DNA from: Kosakonia cowanii JCM 10956 = DSM 18146
GTDB lineage: Bacteria > Pseudomonadota > Gammaproteobacteria > Enterobacterales > Enterobacteriaceae
Length of the DNA: 64,000 nt
Direction of reading: 5' to 3'
Assembly (NCBI RefSeq): GCF_001975225.1
Contig: NZ_CP019445.1
Coordinates: 3,658,001-3,722,000 of the forward strand
Shown: in pieces, positions 19,375 to 30,400 of the stretch
Layout: every line of letters begins with the position of its first letter
Position numbering within the stretch: position 1 is the stretch's first letter
The notes under the pieces: model-generated
Database searches by the model: none
Told to the model about the DNA's origin: nothing
What the model saw: only the letters and a program-made list of their open reading frames with translations
Made by a program: the position numbers and the translations under genes

Positions 19375-20139
19375 TCAAGTCTCGCTGTCACGCTCGACGA
19401 TCTCCGGTACCTCTTCCGCTGGCGGCGTGAGCGGCCCGCAGATGCGCTGCGCCAGCCATGTTGCCAGCGTAACCAGAATCCAGGAGATAAGCGTCGCGAC
19501 CGCTAAATCGCGCGGCCAGTGCATGCCAAGCAACAGACGGCTGCCCATCACGCTCGTCGCCCAGGCGAGCAGAATCACGATAGTCCAGGTTCTTCTGCGC
19601 GGCCACAGCAGCCCGACGCCAAGCAATGCCCAGCTTGCCGCAAACATGGTGTGCCCGGACGGGAAAGCAAATCCGGTCTCTTTTTGCCAGTGGTGACGTA
19701 AAAACCCCGGAATATCATGCTGGCTGGCGAGCTGCTCTTTTACCAGCGCGCCGCGCTCCTTGCGCTTCAGGCTGTAGAAGTGATCGGTTGGGACAGCATG
19801 CTCTTTTTCCAGCCATAAGACGAAGGGGCGTGGCTCCTGCACCTGCCCTTTGACAAAGGATTTCACCCCCTGCCCGGCCACAATCGCGCAGCCGAGGATC
19901 ACAAAGAGCATCAATGCGGCTTTCAGGCGAAAACGTAAGCACCACAGGAACCAGGCACAAAGTACAACGTGGGTGATAATGCCCCAGGGCTGCGTCACCG
20001 TTTCGGTCATCCAGAAGAGCACACGCAGCCACCAGTGGTTTTGCCCGGGCTCCCAGTGCCAGCCGGAGATCCAGACCGCCAGCGGCATAATTAATAAAAT
20101 CGCCGCACCGGCGGTTGTTCGCTTAGCAATAGACAGCAT
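19375..20139 (-). CDS. pgpB: Phosphatidylglycerophosphatase B / undecaprenyl-pyrophosphate phosphatase
   Basis: PgpB (254 residues) is a multi-pass PAP2 enzyme. It dephosphorylates phosphatidylglycerol phosphate and recycles undecaprenyl pyrophosphate on the periplasmic face. The three lipid-phosphatase motifs are visible: KGQVQEPRPF, FPSGHTMFAASW and SRLLLGMHWPRDL. About six hydrophobic helices are spread over the protein. It is divergent from ribA and monocistronic in appearance. The lapA-pgpB gap (140 bases) shows nothing but likely promoters. Confidence 0.95.
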   Translation of the reverse strand: MLSIAKRTTAGAAILLIMPLAVWISGWHWEPGQNHWWLRVLFWMTETVTQPWGIITHVVLCAWFLWCLRFRLKAALMLFVILGCAIVAGQGVKSFVKGQVQEPRPFVLWLEKEHAVPTDHFYSLKRKERGALVKEQLASQHDIPGFLRHHWQKETGFAFPSGHTMFAASWALLGVGLLWPRRRTWTIVILLAWATSVMGSRLLLGMHWPRDLAVATLISWILVTLATWLAQRICGPLTPPAEEVPEIVERDSET

Positions 20140-20333
20140 CTCATCTCCTTGTGCGTAAGTGACACAATCATAACCGAAAAATGACAGTTTCGCTGAAACG
20201 GCGCATTTGTGCGTTTATGCGGTATTCACCGCGCAGATGTAGGCGTCGTCAGGCACCTTGTGGCAAAATGGCGCGACTCAGAAAACTTACAGGTTAACGG
20301 TGCGCGCTGCGCCCAAATAATCCGGAGATTCAC

Positions 20334-20921
20334 ATGCAACTTAAACGTGTGGCAGAAGCCAAACTGCCAACCCCATGGGGCGACTTCCTGATGGTGGGTT
20401 TTGAAGAACTGGCAACCGGACAGGATCATGTGGCCCTGGTGTATGGTGATATTTCCGGGCAGTTGCCCGTTCTCGCACGTGTGCACTCCGAGTGTTTAAC
20501 CGGCGATGCGTTGTTCAGCCTGCGCTGCGACTGCGGCTTCCAGCTTGAAGCGGCGCTGAATCACATTGCTGAAGAGGGCCGCGGTGTCCTGCTCTATCAT
20601 CGTCAGGAGGGCCGTAACATCGGCTTGCTGAATAAGATCCGCGCCTATGCGCTGCAGGATCAGGGCTATGACACCGTCGAAGCCAACCACCAGCTTGGCT
20701 TTGCCGCCGACGAGCGTGACTTCACCCTCTGCGCTGATATGTTCAAATTGCTGGCGGTGGATGAGGTACGTCTGCTGACCAATAACCCGAAGAAAGTGGA
20801 GATCCTGACCGAAGCCGGGATCAATATTGTCGAGCGCGTGCCGCTGATTGTGGGACGCAATCCGAAGAATGAGCACTATCTCGATACGAAAGCGGAAAAG
20901 ATGGGACATCTGCTGAAGTAG
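20334..20921 (+). CDS. ribA: GTP cyclohydrolase II
   Basis: RibA (195 residues) opens GTP to the first riboflavin-pathway intermediate. The zinc-binding Cys triad is in [19 protein letters not shown]. The substrate-binding element is [20 protein letters not shown]. Both match the family closely. It is a stand-alone gene ending at a terminator shared with the convergent acnA. In E. coli ribA responds to SoxRS, but I did not identify a SoxS box here. Confidence 0.98.
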   Translation: MQLKRVAEAKLPTPWGDFLMVGFEELATGQDHVALVYGDISGQLPVLARVHSECLTGDALFSLRCDCGFQLEAALNHIAEEGRGVLLYHRQEGRNIGLLNKIRAYALQDQGYDTVEANHQLGFAADERDFTLCADMFKLLAVDEVRLLTNNPKKVEILTEAGINIVERVPLIVGRNPKNEHYLDTKAEKMGHLLK

Positions 20922-20923
20922 TA

Positions 20924-20951
20924 AAAAAGGCCTGCATAAGCAGGCCTTTTT
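20924..20951. terminator. Bidirectional terminator between ribA and acnA
   Basis: The stem AAAAGGCCTGC/GCAGGCCTTTTT around ATAA lies three bases after the ribA stop and three bases after the true acnA stop. It has T runs in both directions. Its position supports 20954 as the original acnA end. Confidence 0.9.
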
Positions 20952-20953
20952 GT

Positions 20954-23628
20954 TTAGTTGAGCATATTACGGATCACATAGTGCAGGATGCCGTCGTTAC
21001 GGTAGTACGTAAGCTCTGTCGAAGTATCAATACGGCAGCGGCACGGAATCACCTCTTGCGAGCCGTCGGCGCGCGTTAAGGTCACCGGCAGTTCGCCACC
21101 CGGTTTGATATTTTGCAGATCGGCAATATCCAGCCGCTCCTCCCCGGTCAGGCCAGCGTCTTACGCGTGACGCCCTGCGGGAACTCCAGCGGCAGGATCC
21201 CCATGCCAATCAGGTTCGAGCGGTGAATACGTTCGAAGGATTCGGCAATCACCACGCGAATGCCAAGCAGGCGCGGACCTTTCGCAGCCCAGTCACGGCT
21301 TGAGCCGGAGCCATACTCTTTCCCGGCGATCACCGCCAGCGGCGTGCCCTCTTGCTGATAACGCATCGCCGCGTCATAGATGGAGATCACTTCACTGCCC
21401 GGCAGGTGGCGCGTCATACCACCCTCAACGCCCGGGACCATCTCATTGCGAATACGGATATTGGCAAAGGTGCCGCGCATCATCACTTCATGGTTACCGC
21501 GACGCGACCCGTAGGAGTTGAAATCGCCCCGCTCCACGCCATGGCTTTGCAGATAGCGCCCTGCCGGGCTGTCCGCTTTGATACTGCCCGCCGGTGAGAT
21601 ATGGTCAGTAGTCACAGAGTCGCCCAGCATCGCAAGGATGCGTGCACCGTGAATATCCTCAACCGGTTTCGGCTCTGCCAGCATCTCGTCAAAGAATGGC
21701 GACAGACGGATATAGGTGGAGTCATCCTGCCAGCTGTAGGTATCGGAGCGCTCAACCTCGATCGATTTCCACTCGTCGGTGCCTTCAAACACCTCCGCAT
21801 ACTCTTTGCGGAACATATCGGTTGATACCTGCTCGACCGCGCGCGCAATCTCGGCGCTCGATGGCCAGATATCTTTCAGGTAGACCGGATCGCCTTTGCG
21901 ATCGACCCCGAGCGGATCGGTGGCAAGGTTGATATTCATATTCCCGGCCAGCGCATAGGCGACAACCAGCGGCGGCGAAGCCAGCCAGTTGGTTTTCACC
22001 AGCGGGTGAATACGGCCTTCAAAGTTACGGTTACCCGACAGCACCGCGCCAACAGTCAAATCGCCTTCGCGAATCGCCTGCTCGATAGGTTCCGGCAGCG
22101 GGCCGGAGTTACCGATACAGGTTGTGCAGCCGTAGCCGACAAGGTTAAAGCCCAGCTCATCGAGGTATGGCGTTAAACGTGCCTGCGCCAGGTAGTCGGA
22201 GACCACTTTCGATCCCGGTGCCAGCGAGGCTTTCACCCACGGCTGGCGTTTCAGCCCGAGGGTTACCGCGTTCTTCGCCAGCAGGCCGGCAGCCATCAAT
22301 ACGCTGGGGTTAGAGGTGTTGGTGCAGGAGGTGATCGCAGAGATGACTACCGCGCCGTCCGGCAGCTCATATTGATGGCCTTTGTGAACATAGCTGACCG
22401 GTTTGCGATCTTTCTGCGCGGTGTTAAGTTCCAGCTCAGTGCTGGCGGCAAAGGCTTTCGGCACTTCATTAAGAGCTACGCGATCCTGCGGACGCTTCGG
22501 CCCGGCGATGCTCGCCTCAACCTCGCCCATATCAAGCGCCAGCGTGCTGGTGAAAACCGGCTCATCGCCCGGATTACGCCACATTCCCTGCGCTTTCGCA
22601 TAGGCTTCGACCAGTGCGACCTGCTCTTCGCTACGCCCGCTCAACTGCATATAGCCGAGCGTGACGCTGTCAATCGGGAAGAAGCCGCAGGTTGCGCCAT
22701 ATTCTGGTGCCATATTCGCGATGGTTGCACGGTCCGCCAGCGGCAGCGAGTCCAGCCCGTCGCCATAAAATTCGACAAACTTCCCGACCACGCCGTGTTT
22801 ACGCAGCATCTGCGTCACGGTCAGCACGAGATCCGTCGCGGTAATGCCCTCACTCAACTTGCCGGTGAGTTTAAAACCAACCACATCGGGAATAAGCATT
22901 GATACGGGTTGACCGAGCATAGCGGCTTCGGCCTCAATCCCGCCCACGCCCCAGCCCAGCACGCCGAGACCATTGATCATGGTGGTGTGCGAGTCGGTAC
23001 CTACCAGCGTGTCCGGATAAGCAATCCACTCTTTATCCTGCAACTCGCTCCAGACCGCTTTGCCCAGATACTCCAGGTTGACCTGGTGGCAAATACCGGT
23101 GCCCGGTGGCACAACGCTGAAGCGGCTAAAGGCTTGCTGGCCCCAGCGTAAGAAGGCATAACGCTCGTGGTTGCGCTCCATCTCCAGACGTACGTTCTCT
23201 TCAAACGCGTCATCATCACCGAAGTGGTCGACTGTGACCGAGTGGTCAATTACCAGATCGACCGGTGAGAGCGGGTTCACTTTGGCGGTATCGCCGCCGA
23301 GGCGTTTAACCGCTTCGCGCATGGCGGCGAGGTCAACAACGGCCGGTACGCCGGTAAAATCCTGCATCAAAACCCTGGCCGGACGATAGGCGATCTCCCG
23401 GTCGGCATGGGCATTTTTCAGCCAGCCGGCCAGCGCCTGGATATCCTCTTCGGTGACGGATTCACCATCCTGCCAGCGCAGCAGGTTCTCAAGTAACACT
23501 TTCAGGGACTTGGGTAAGCGCGAAATATCCCCAAGTTGTTTCGCAGCCAGCGGCAAGCTGTAGTAGTGGTACGTTTTGTTCTCTGCCTGCAACGTGTCCT
23601 TACTGGCTTCGCGTAGGGTCGACGACAT
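20954..23628 (-). pseudogene. acnA: Aconitate hydratase A, frameshifted by a one-base deletion near the 3' end
   Basis: AcnA is the stress-stable aconitase of the TCA cycle. The open frame from 23628 stops at 21148 after 826 codons, reading [10 protein letters not shown]. The missing end continues in another frame to 20954 ([13 protein letters not shown] ... HYVIRNMLN), about 65 well-conserved residues. The total span of 2675 bases is exactly one short of an 891-residue gene, the E. coli length. The lost base lies within GGCC at 21151-21154, where CTGGGCCTG would be expected on the minus strand. Cluster-ligand Cys regions ([21 protein letters not shown]) and [12 protein letters not shown] are intact, but the end of domain 4 would be lost. 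It may be a genuine mutation or a consensus error. Confidence 0.93.
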
Positions 23629-23777
23629 GTGCTCCTCCTTTATTACAGGGATAGCTTTACCCTGATGCTTATCAGGGTCTGTATTAAAGATAACACAAAC
23701 ATATCGTAACGTTTTGATAACACCCTAAATTGCTACAAAAGGGAAAATCTTACGGGCGGGGGTAAGGCGCGGATAAT

Positions 23778-23805
23778 AAAAAACCCCGCCGACGCGAGGT
23801 TTTTC
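23778..23805. terminator. Terminator between ymiC and acnA
   Basis: AAAAAACCCCGC ... GCGAGGTTTTTC forms a short GC stem flanked by A and T runs, seven bases past the ymiC stop in its direction of transcription. It would separate the ymiC unit from acnA. Confidence 0.7.
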
Positions 23806-23811
23806 AATTCG

Positions 23812-23910
23812 TTACTGCAGGGCCAGCCAGACCAGCTCACCCCAGATGAGGGCGGAAACCGAGAACGCTGTCAGCCATGACCAATATTTCATACCAAGGT
23901 TATTAATCAT
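23812..23910 (-). CDS. ymiC: YmiC-like tiny membrane protein (32 residues)
   Basis: The minus strand encodes MINNLGMKYWSWLTAFSVSA followed by LIWGELVWLALQ. It is preceded by CACGAGGTAAATTTTT and followed by a terminator. It has one Trp-rich hydrophobic helix and a short polar N-terminus. It lies in the cysB-acnA interval, where E. coli K-12 carries a set of tiny proteins including YmiC, and the pattern MKYWSW fits that family. Function is unknown. Its own terminator and ribosome site make it more credible than a random ORF. Confidence 0.7.
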   Translation of the reverse strand: MINNLGMKYWSWLTAFSVSALIWGELVWLALQ

Positions 23911-24047
23911 AAAAATTTACCTCGTGAATCTATTCATCGAAACTGAGTTTTTACTCAATTCATTTATGCTGTGTATTAATTAAAGAGTACAAAAGAGCAC
24001 GTCAATGAATAGCGGGTTAATTCCCCACATTGATCTTGCTGGTATAT

Positions 24048-24218
24048 TTATTGTTTTTTAATGTCGTCTTCAGCAAAGGCGTCAATAAACGCTTTCTGCT
24101 GCGGCGTCAGCTTCCAGGAGGCCGGAAGAACGGTCACCGCTTTGTTTTTTGCTTTTGGTGGCGTGTCACGAAGCTGACACACTCGCTTAACGGGTTCGCA
24201 TCGACCTGCTATCGCCAT
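24048..24218 (-). CDS. yciX: YciX-like small protein (56 residues)
   Basis: The frame MAIAGRCEPVKRVCQLRDTP ... FIDAFAEDDIKKQ matches the small conserved YciX protein found between cysB and acnA in E. coli. I start it at 24218, one base after the ymiA stop (TAA-A-ATG), which suggests coupling. A longer in-frame start at 24278 would lie inside ymiA. It is soluble in appearance, with two Cys near the N-terminus and an acidic C-terminal tail. No function is known. Confidence 0.7.
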   Translation of the reverse strand: MAIAGRCEPVKRVCQLRDTPPKAKNKAVTVLPASWKLTPQQKAFIDAFAEDDIKKQ

Positions 24219-24219
24219 T

Positions 24220-24348
24220 TTACCCCCAAAATTTCCAGACCAGTAACGCAACCACTGCCCAGAACAAGGCAGAGCCAAGAAATACCGCTAGCCAGGCTTT
24301 ACGCTTCAGCTCAGGGTCCCTTTGCGGCTCTTCACTTCCTGTTGGCAT
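24220..24348 (-). CDS. ymiA: YmiA family tiny membrane protein (42 residues)
   Basis: The minus strand reads MPTGSEEPQRDPELKRKAWL, followed by a hydrophobic helix AVFLGSALFWAVVALLVW and a final KFWG. This is the YmiA pattern: charged N-terminus, one membrane helix, Trp-Gly end. It is the first of a likely ymiA-yciX pair downstream of cysB. The start is ATG at 24348 behind CGAGGTTAGCA. Function is unknown. Confidence 0.8.
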   Translation of the reverse strand: MPTGSEEPQRDPELKRKAWLAVFLGSALFWAVVALLVWKFWG

Positions 24349-24696
24349 TGCTAACCTCGTACAATCGACATCGCTTATCATTCTGTGCACCAACAATCGG
24401 TATTAGTAATCATGGGATGAGACAAATCCTAAAAGAACTTTAGCGGAAAATCCAGTGAATTTACTCACCATTTCCAAAGAAATATTAAATCTTTTGACAA
24501 CAAAGAAATAATTGAAGTAATGAATTTGCAGAGTTGCTATTTAGTTTCTATGTTTGTCGCAAAATAGAGACGGTGCGGATTTGAAATGTGACGTCAATCA
24601 CTCTGCGGAGGGATTTTATCAGAGTTGATGATAATTCTAATTTAGGTTTAGGCGGCATTATGGGTATCTTTTCGGGTGATAAGATACCCGTCGGTA
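24349..24696. other. Intergenic region between cysB and ymiA, with a hairpin at 24662-24689
   Basis: This 348-base gap is AT-rich and holds no supported gene. Seven bases after the CysB stop on the transcribed strand there is a perfect nine-base inverted repeat, GGGTATCTT and AAGATACCC, with a ten-base loop. No T run follows in either direction, so it may stabilise the cysB 3' end rather than act as a strong intrinsic terminator. The rest presumably carries the ymiA promoter. Confidence 0.6.
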
Positions 24697-25737
<1,041 letters not shown>

Positions 25738-25802
25738 CTATAACCACTATATCATTTATAGCTTCTGTGTATAGCGAGGAACTAAGAATAATAACAGATA
25801 AT

Positions 25803-25829
25803 AAAAAGGGCCGGATTATCCGGCCCTTC
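25803..25829 (-). terminator. Rho-independent terminator of topA
   Basis: On the minus strand AAGGGCCGGATAATCCGGCCCTTTTTAT follows the topA stop by 21 bases. The stem is a near-perfect GGGCCGG/CCGGCCC hairpin with a T run. Confidence 0.9.
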
Positions 25830-25850
25830 TCAGTAGGTGCTTGATAGCGA

Positions 25851-28448
25851 TTACTTTTTCGCTTCAGTCCATTTGTTGTCGATATAGAAAGCGGACCAGC
25901 CGGTGGCTTTCCCCTCTTTCTCAGAGGCGACATACTGCTGCTTGGTTTTACGGCTAAAACGCACGATGGTTTTATTCCCGTTCGGATCTTCCTGCGGCGC
26001 ATCGGCGAGATAGCGCAGCTTCTCCGGCAGGCGATCGCGGAAGCGATAGAGCTCTTCCACCAGCGGCGCACGGGTCTCGCGCGATTTCGGGAAGGTGTTA
26101 GCCGCGAGGAAGACACCCGCCGCACCGTCACGCAGCACGAAATAGGCATCTGATTTCTCGCACGGCAGCTCAGGCAGCGGCACCGGATCTTCTTTCGGCG
26201 GCGCGACTTCACCATTGCGCAGGATCTTACGCGTATTTTTGCAATCGTCGTTGGTACAGGCCATGTATTTGCCGAAACGCCCCATCTTCAGGTGCATTTC
26301 AGAACCACACTTTTCACACTCAACGATCGGACCATCATAGCCCTTGATGCGGAACTCGCCCTCTTCAATCTCGTAGCCGTCACAGGTCGGGTTATTACCG
26401 CAGACATGCAGCTTGCGCTTCGGATCGATCAGGTAGCTGTCCATCGCCGTGCCGCACTTCTGGCAGCGGCGTTTGGCACGCAGCGCGTTGGTTTCGGCGT
26501 CGTCGCCTTCCAGCACGTTGAGCACTTCATTTTCCGGGATCAGGTTGATGGTGGTTTTGCAGCGCTCTTTCGGCGGCAGCGCATAACCGGAACAGCCCAG
26601 GAAAACGCCGGTGCTGGCGGTACGAATACCCATCTTGCGCCCGCAGGTCGGGCAGTCGATGCTGGTCAGCACCATCTGGTTCGGGCGCATACCGCCCTCT
26701 TCCGGATCCTGTTCAGCCTGCTCCAGCTGACGCGAAAAATCGCCAAAGAAGCTGTCCAGCACGCTGCGCCATTCAGCTTCGTGGTTGGCGACGCGGTCGA
26801 GGCTATCTTCCATCTGCGCGGTGAAGTCGTAGTTCATCAGCTCGCGGAAGTTCTCTTCCAGGCGATCGGTGACGATTTCACCCATTTTTTCCGCGTAGAA
26901 GCGGCGGTTTTCAACGCGTACATAGCCGCGATCCTGAATGGTCGAGATGATCGACGCATAGGTAGACGGACGGCCGATACCGCGTTTTTCCAGCTCTTTT
27001 ACCAGTGACGCTTCGCTGAAGCGCGCAGGCGGTTTAGTAAAGTGCTGGGCTGGTGTCAGTTCAATCAGCGTCAGCTCATCACCTTTATTGACCGCTGGCA
27101 GGGTGCGATCTTCGTCGCCCTTACGCAGCGCAGGCATCACTTTCGTCCAGCCATCGAAACGCAGGATACGTCCGCGCGCTTTCAGGCGGAAATCGCCCGC
27201 GCCAACGGTGAGCGTGGTGGAGTCATATTTCGCCGGTGTCATCTGACAGGCAACGAACTGGCGCCAGATCAGCTGATAAAGCTTCTGCGCGTCCGCTTCC
27301 ATATCTTTTAACGATTCAGCCAGCACACTTACATCAGAAGGACGAATCGCTTCATGCGCTTCCTGCGAGTTCTCTTTGCTGGCGTACTGGTTGGCGTTTT
27401 CTGGCAGATATTTCTTACCAAAATTATCGCCGATATAGCTGCGCACCATGCTGACCGCGTCCTGGCTCAGGTTGGTGGAGTCGGTACGCATATAGGTGAT
27501 GTAACCCGCTTCATACAAGCGCTGGGCCATCATCATGGTTTTCTTCACGCCGTAGCCAAGACGCGTGCTGGCGGCCTGCTGTAGCGTAGAGGTGATAAAC
27601 GGCGCGCCAGGCTTGCTGCTGGTCGGCTTATCTTCGCGATCGATAACGGTATAGCGCGCTTTTTCCAGCAGGCTGACCGCCGCCATTGTCTGCTCACGGT
27701 TAACCGGACGGAAGGTTTTATCGCCTTCGTGGGTCACCTGCAGCGGCAGAGTATCACCGCCTGGCGTTGTCGTAGCCGCGTCAACTTCCCAGAACTCTTC
27801 CGGGACAAACGCTTTGATCTCGCGTTCGCGCTCTACCACCAGGCGAACGGCGACGGACTGCACACGACCGGCGGACAAACCACGCGCGATCTTTTTCCAC
27901 AGCAGCGGCGAGACCATATAACCCACCACGCGGTCCATAAAGCGGCGCGCCTGTTGGGCATTCACACGGTCGATATTCAGCTCGCCAGGCGTTTCAAAGG
28001 CCTGACGAATCGCATTCTTGGTAATTTCGTTAAACACGACACGGCTGTAGCGTGTCTCATCGCCACCAATCACTTCCCGCAGGTGCCATGCGATGGCTTC
28101 CCCTTCGCGGTCAAGGTCGGTTGCGAGATAGATGTGGTCAGCTTTTTCAGCGAGGGATTTCAGCTCGGAAACCACCTTCTCTTTACCGGGCAGCACTTCA
28201 TAATGCGCGTCCCAGTTGTGCCACGGGTCAATGCCCATGCGGTTTACAAGCGCGCCCCGCTCATCCTTTTTAGGCTTTTTAGCCGGCTTGGTGGCGGTGG
28301 AGTCGGCGCTCTTTTTAGGTGCTGAGCCACTGGTCGGCAAATCACGGATATGCCCTACGCTGGATTTCACCACGTAGTCATTGCCGAGATATTTATTGAT
28401 CGTTTTGGCTTTTGCCGGGGACTCAACGATAACGAGAGCTTTACCCAT
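25851..28448 (-). CDS. topA: DNA topoisomerase I
   Basis: TopA (865 residues) relaxes negative supercoils by single-strand passage. The TOPRIM domain is at the N-terminus ([20 protein letters not shown] and [10 protein letters not shown]). The active-site Tyr is in [14 protein letters not shown] near residue 319. The C-terminal half has zinc-ribbon motifs ([29 protein letters not shown]) and two further DNA-binding repeats. The start MGKALV follows the E. coli protein; an ATG two codons earlier (28454) is possible. Confidence 0.98.
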   Translation of the reverse strand: MGKALVIVESPAKAKTINKYLGNDYVVKSSVGHIRDLPTSGSAPKKSADSTATKPAKKPKKDERGALVNRMGIDPWHNWDAHYEVLPGKEKVVSELKSLAEKADHIYLATDLDREGEAIAWHLREVIGGDETRYSRVVFNEITKNAIRQAFETPGELNIDRVNAQQARRFMDRVVGYMVSPLLWKKIARGLSAGRVQSVAVRLVVEREREIKAFVPEEFWEVDAATTTPGGDTLPLQVTHEGDKTFRPVNREQTMAAVSLLEKARYTVIDREDKPTSSKPGAPFITSTLQQAASTRLGYGVKKTMMMAQRLYEAGYITYMRTDSTNLSQDAVSMVRSYIGDNFGKKYLPENANQYASKENSQEAHEAIRPSDVSVLAESLKDMEADAQKLYQLIWRQFVACQMTPAKYDSTTLTVGAGDFRLKARGRILRFDGWTKVMPALRKGDEDRTLPAVNKGDELTLIELTPAQHFTKPPARFSEASLVKELEKRGIGRPSTYASIISTIQDRGYVRVENRRFYAEKMGEIVTDRLEENFRELMNYDFTAQMEDSLDRVANHEAEWRSVLDSFFGDFSRQLEQAEQDPEEGGMRPNQMVLTSIDCPTCGRKMGIRTASTGVFLGCSGYALPPKERCKTTINLIPENEVLNVLEGDDAETNALRAKRRCQKCGTAMDSYLIDPKRKLHVCGNNPTCDGYEIEEGEFRIKGYDGPIVECEKCGSEMHLKMGRFGKYMACTNDDCKNTRKILRNGEVAPPKEDPVPLPELPCEKSDAYFVLRDGAAGVFLAANTFPKSRETRAPLVEELYRFRDRLPEKLRYLADAPQEDPNGNKTIVRFSRKTKQQYVASEKEGKATGWSAFYIDNKWTEAKK

Positions 28449-28841
28449 ATTCACCTTTACCTATTGTATTCTTCCGGAAATGCGTCGCATGTTGCGTCAC
28501 ATCCACTGATAAACAGTCACTATTGCGGCGGCGCCAATGGATATCAACCCTTTGACGTTGCCGGTCACGCGAATAGAGGTATTCAGGTGACTGAGATTTC
28601 AGGCTTTTTCATATCAGCGTGGTATAGCAAGACGATAATCCGGTCGAATGTCAAGCAATTCTGTTGCCAGATTGACGAAAGGGTCACACTGTACCTGATA
28701 AAATTTGTTAAGCAACTTTATTAGCATGCAAAAACGCATCGCGCCAGGTTAACGAGACCGTAAGCCCCTCACAAGACAAGGGAAAATTTGCCCCTCATCG
28801 CGGCTAGCAGTAAACTCTGACAAAAATTGAGGAGAATAAAA
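28449..28841. promoter_or_regulatory. Divergent topA-yciN control region
   Basis: This 393-base gap between divergent topA and yciN holds no ORF I support. In E. coli the topA region has several promoters, including a heat-shock one and Fis sites. I could not assign individual elements here with confidence. The yciN ribosome binding site GAGGAG is at its right end. Confidence 0.5.
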
Positions 28842-29093
28842 ATGAGCGAGACATCTCAGCCTATCGATCGTCAGTCCCTGCTTGAGCTGGCAAATCAACT
28901 GATTCGCGATCATGACGACACGCTGGCGGGCATTGAAGCCACTGGTGTGACGCAGCGCAACGGCGTGCTGGTGTTCAGCGGCGAGTACTACCTGGATGAG
29001 CAAGGGTTGCCAACGGGGAAAAGTACGGCGGTATTCAATATGTTCAAATATTTAGCCCATGAACTTTCTGAAAAGTACCACCTGATCGATTAA
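28842..29093 (+). CDS. yciN: YciN, DUF2498 protein
   Basis: YciN (83 residues) is a conserved enterobacterial protein of unknown function. The sequence opens [20 protein letters not shown] and has a compact alpha/beta look, with [20 protein letters not shown] in the centre. No signal or membrane segment is present. The ATG at 28842 follows GAGGAGAATAAAA. A shared terminator separates it from convergent sohB. Confidence 0.92.
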   Translation: MSETSQPIDRQSLLELANQLIRDHDDTLAGIEATGVTQRNGVLVFSGEYYLDEQGLPTGKSTAVFNMFKYLAHELSEKYHLID

Positions 29094-29100
29094 AGAAGAA

Positions 29101-29127
29101 CGCGAGGCCTGAGCCTCGCGTTTTTGT
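29101..29127. terminator. Bidirectional terminator between yciN and sohB
   Basis: CGCGAGGC-CTGA-GCCTCGCG followed by TTTTTG lies in the 34-base gap between the two convergent stops. Confidence 0.9.
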
Positions 29128-30174
29128 TTACATCATCGGTTTTTGCCCGCGCTGCCACCAGCGCATTAGCAGATGATCAACGCTTTCTGTTGCGCTACCG
29201 GTAAAGCGCTCCAGCAACTTTTTACGCTGTTGGTAACGCACGCCTATCGCTTCATGCTCCTGAATCAGGCCCAGTAACAGCTCATCGCTGGTGCCGACCT
29301 CATCCACCAGCCCCTTCTCCAGTGCCTGGCTACCGTACCAGTGCTCGCCGGTCGCCACCTGCTCGATATCAAGCTGCGGCCGCATCTGGCTGACAAAGTC
29401 TTTGAAGAGATCGTGCGTTTCATTAAGGTTCTCACGAAACTTCTGCCGTCCCTCTTCGGTATTCTCACCCAGCAGCGTCAACGTGCGCTTATACTGCCCG
29501 GCGGTATGCAGCTCGATATCAATATCTTTGCTTTTCAGGAAGCGGTTGAAGTTGGGAACCTGCGCCACCACGCCAATCGAGCCAATGATGGAGAACGGCG
29601 CGGCGACAATTTTATCCGCCACGCAGGCCATCATATACCCGCCGCTGGCGGCGACTTTATCCACGGCAACGGTGAGCGGGATCTGCTTATCACGCAGGCG
29701 TTGCAGCTGGGAGGCTGCCAGACCGTAACCGTGCACCACGCCGCCCGGGCTTTCAAGGCGCAGCAGCACCTGATCGTTCGGCGTTGCGACGCTCAGCACG
29801 GCGGTTACCTCTTCACGCAGGCCGTGCACTTCGCCGGCATCCATACTGCCTTTAAAGTCGAGCACATAAACGCGCGGTTTGACCGGATCTTTTGACACGC
29901 CCGCCTTCGCCTGTGCTTTTGCCGCCTTCGCATCTGCCTTCAGCTTTTTCTTCTGCGCTTTATGCCACTGCTTCTGCTGGTGAGCATCCATCAGGCCGAC
30001 GGACATCTCCTCCTGCATCTCTTTATAGTGCTCGTTAAAGCGGGTGATCTTCAGCTCGCCGCGCTGACGTTTGCGCTGGCGCAAATTGATGATAAGCGTC
30101 ATAACGATCGCTACCGCAACCACCACGGTGGCGACTTTGGCTAAAAACAGACCATATTCAGAGAGTAATTCCAT
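29128..30174 (-). CDS. sohB: SohB, putative inner-membrane S49 peptidase
   Basis: SohB (348 residues) is an SppA-like S49 family protease first found as a multicopy suppressor of an htrA defect. The N-terminus is a membrane helix (about residues 8-30). A basic Ala/Lys-rich linker follows (KKKLKADAKAAKAQAKAG), then the S49 domain with VAASGGYMMACVADKI, which contains the nucleophilic Ser, and FSIIGSIGVVAQ. I chose MELLSEYGLFLAKV at 30174; an upstream in-frame extension of 63 residues has no family resemblance. It is divergent from yciK. Confidence 0.93.
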   Translation of the reverse strand: MELLSEYGLFLAKVATVVVAVAIVMTLIINLRQRKRQRGELKITRFNEHYKEMQEEMSVGLMDAHQQKQWHKAQKKKLKADAKAAKAQAKAGVSKDPVKPRVYVLDFKGSMDAGEVHGLREEVTAVLSVATPNDQVLLRLESPGGVVHGYGLAASQLQRLRDKQIPLTVAVDKVAASGGYMMACVADKIVAAPFSIIGSIGVVAQVPNFNRFLKSKDIDIELHTAGQYKRTLTLLGENTEEGRQKFRENLNETHDLFKDFVSQMRPQLDIEQVATGEHWYGSQALEKGLVDEVGTSDELLLGLIQEHEAIGVRYQQRKKLLERFTGSATESVDHLLMRWWQRGQKPMM

Positions 30175-30400
30175 GCATACCACCTCGGTGACTTCACTCA
30201 ATAATCGGCTCAGTGTACATGAGCGCTGCGGGCGCGTCTCGCGCCAGGCGTGCGCCCGTGTCGCCATGTTGCTGAATTTTTTAGCACTCCTTAAGGTAAA
30301 GGGTGTGTAACTCTCTCCTTCACCGATTGAAATAGCCGGATGTTTAAGGCATAAAGCCAACACGTGAAGGTGATTACAGGCTGCGGCCTGAGGAGACAGA

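Noticed and set aside
21148..23628. acnA as a naturally shorter 826-residue protein
   Set aside because: The sequence immediately downstream encodes the conserved aconitase C-terminus in the next frame right up to the shared terminator.
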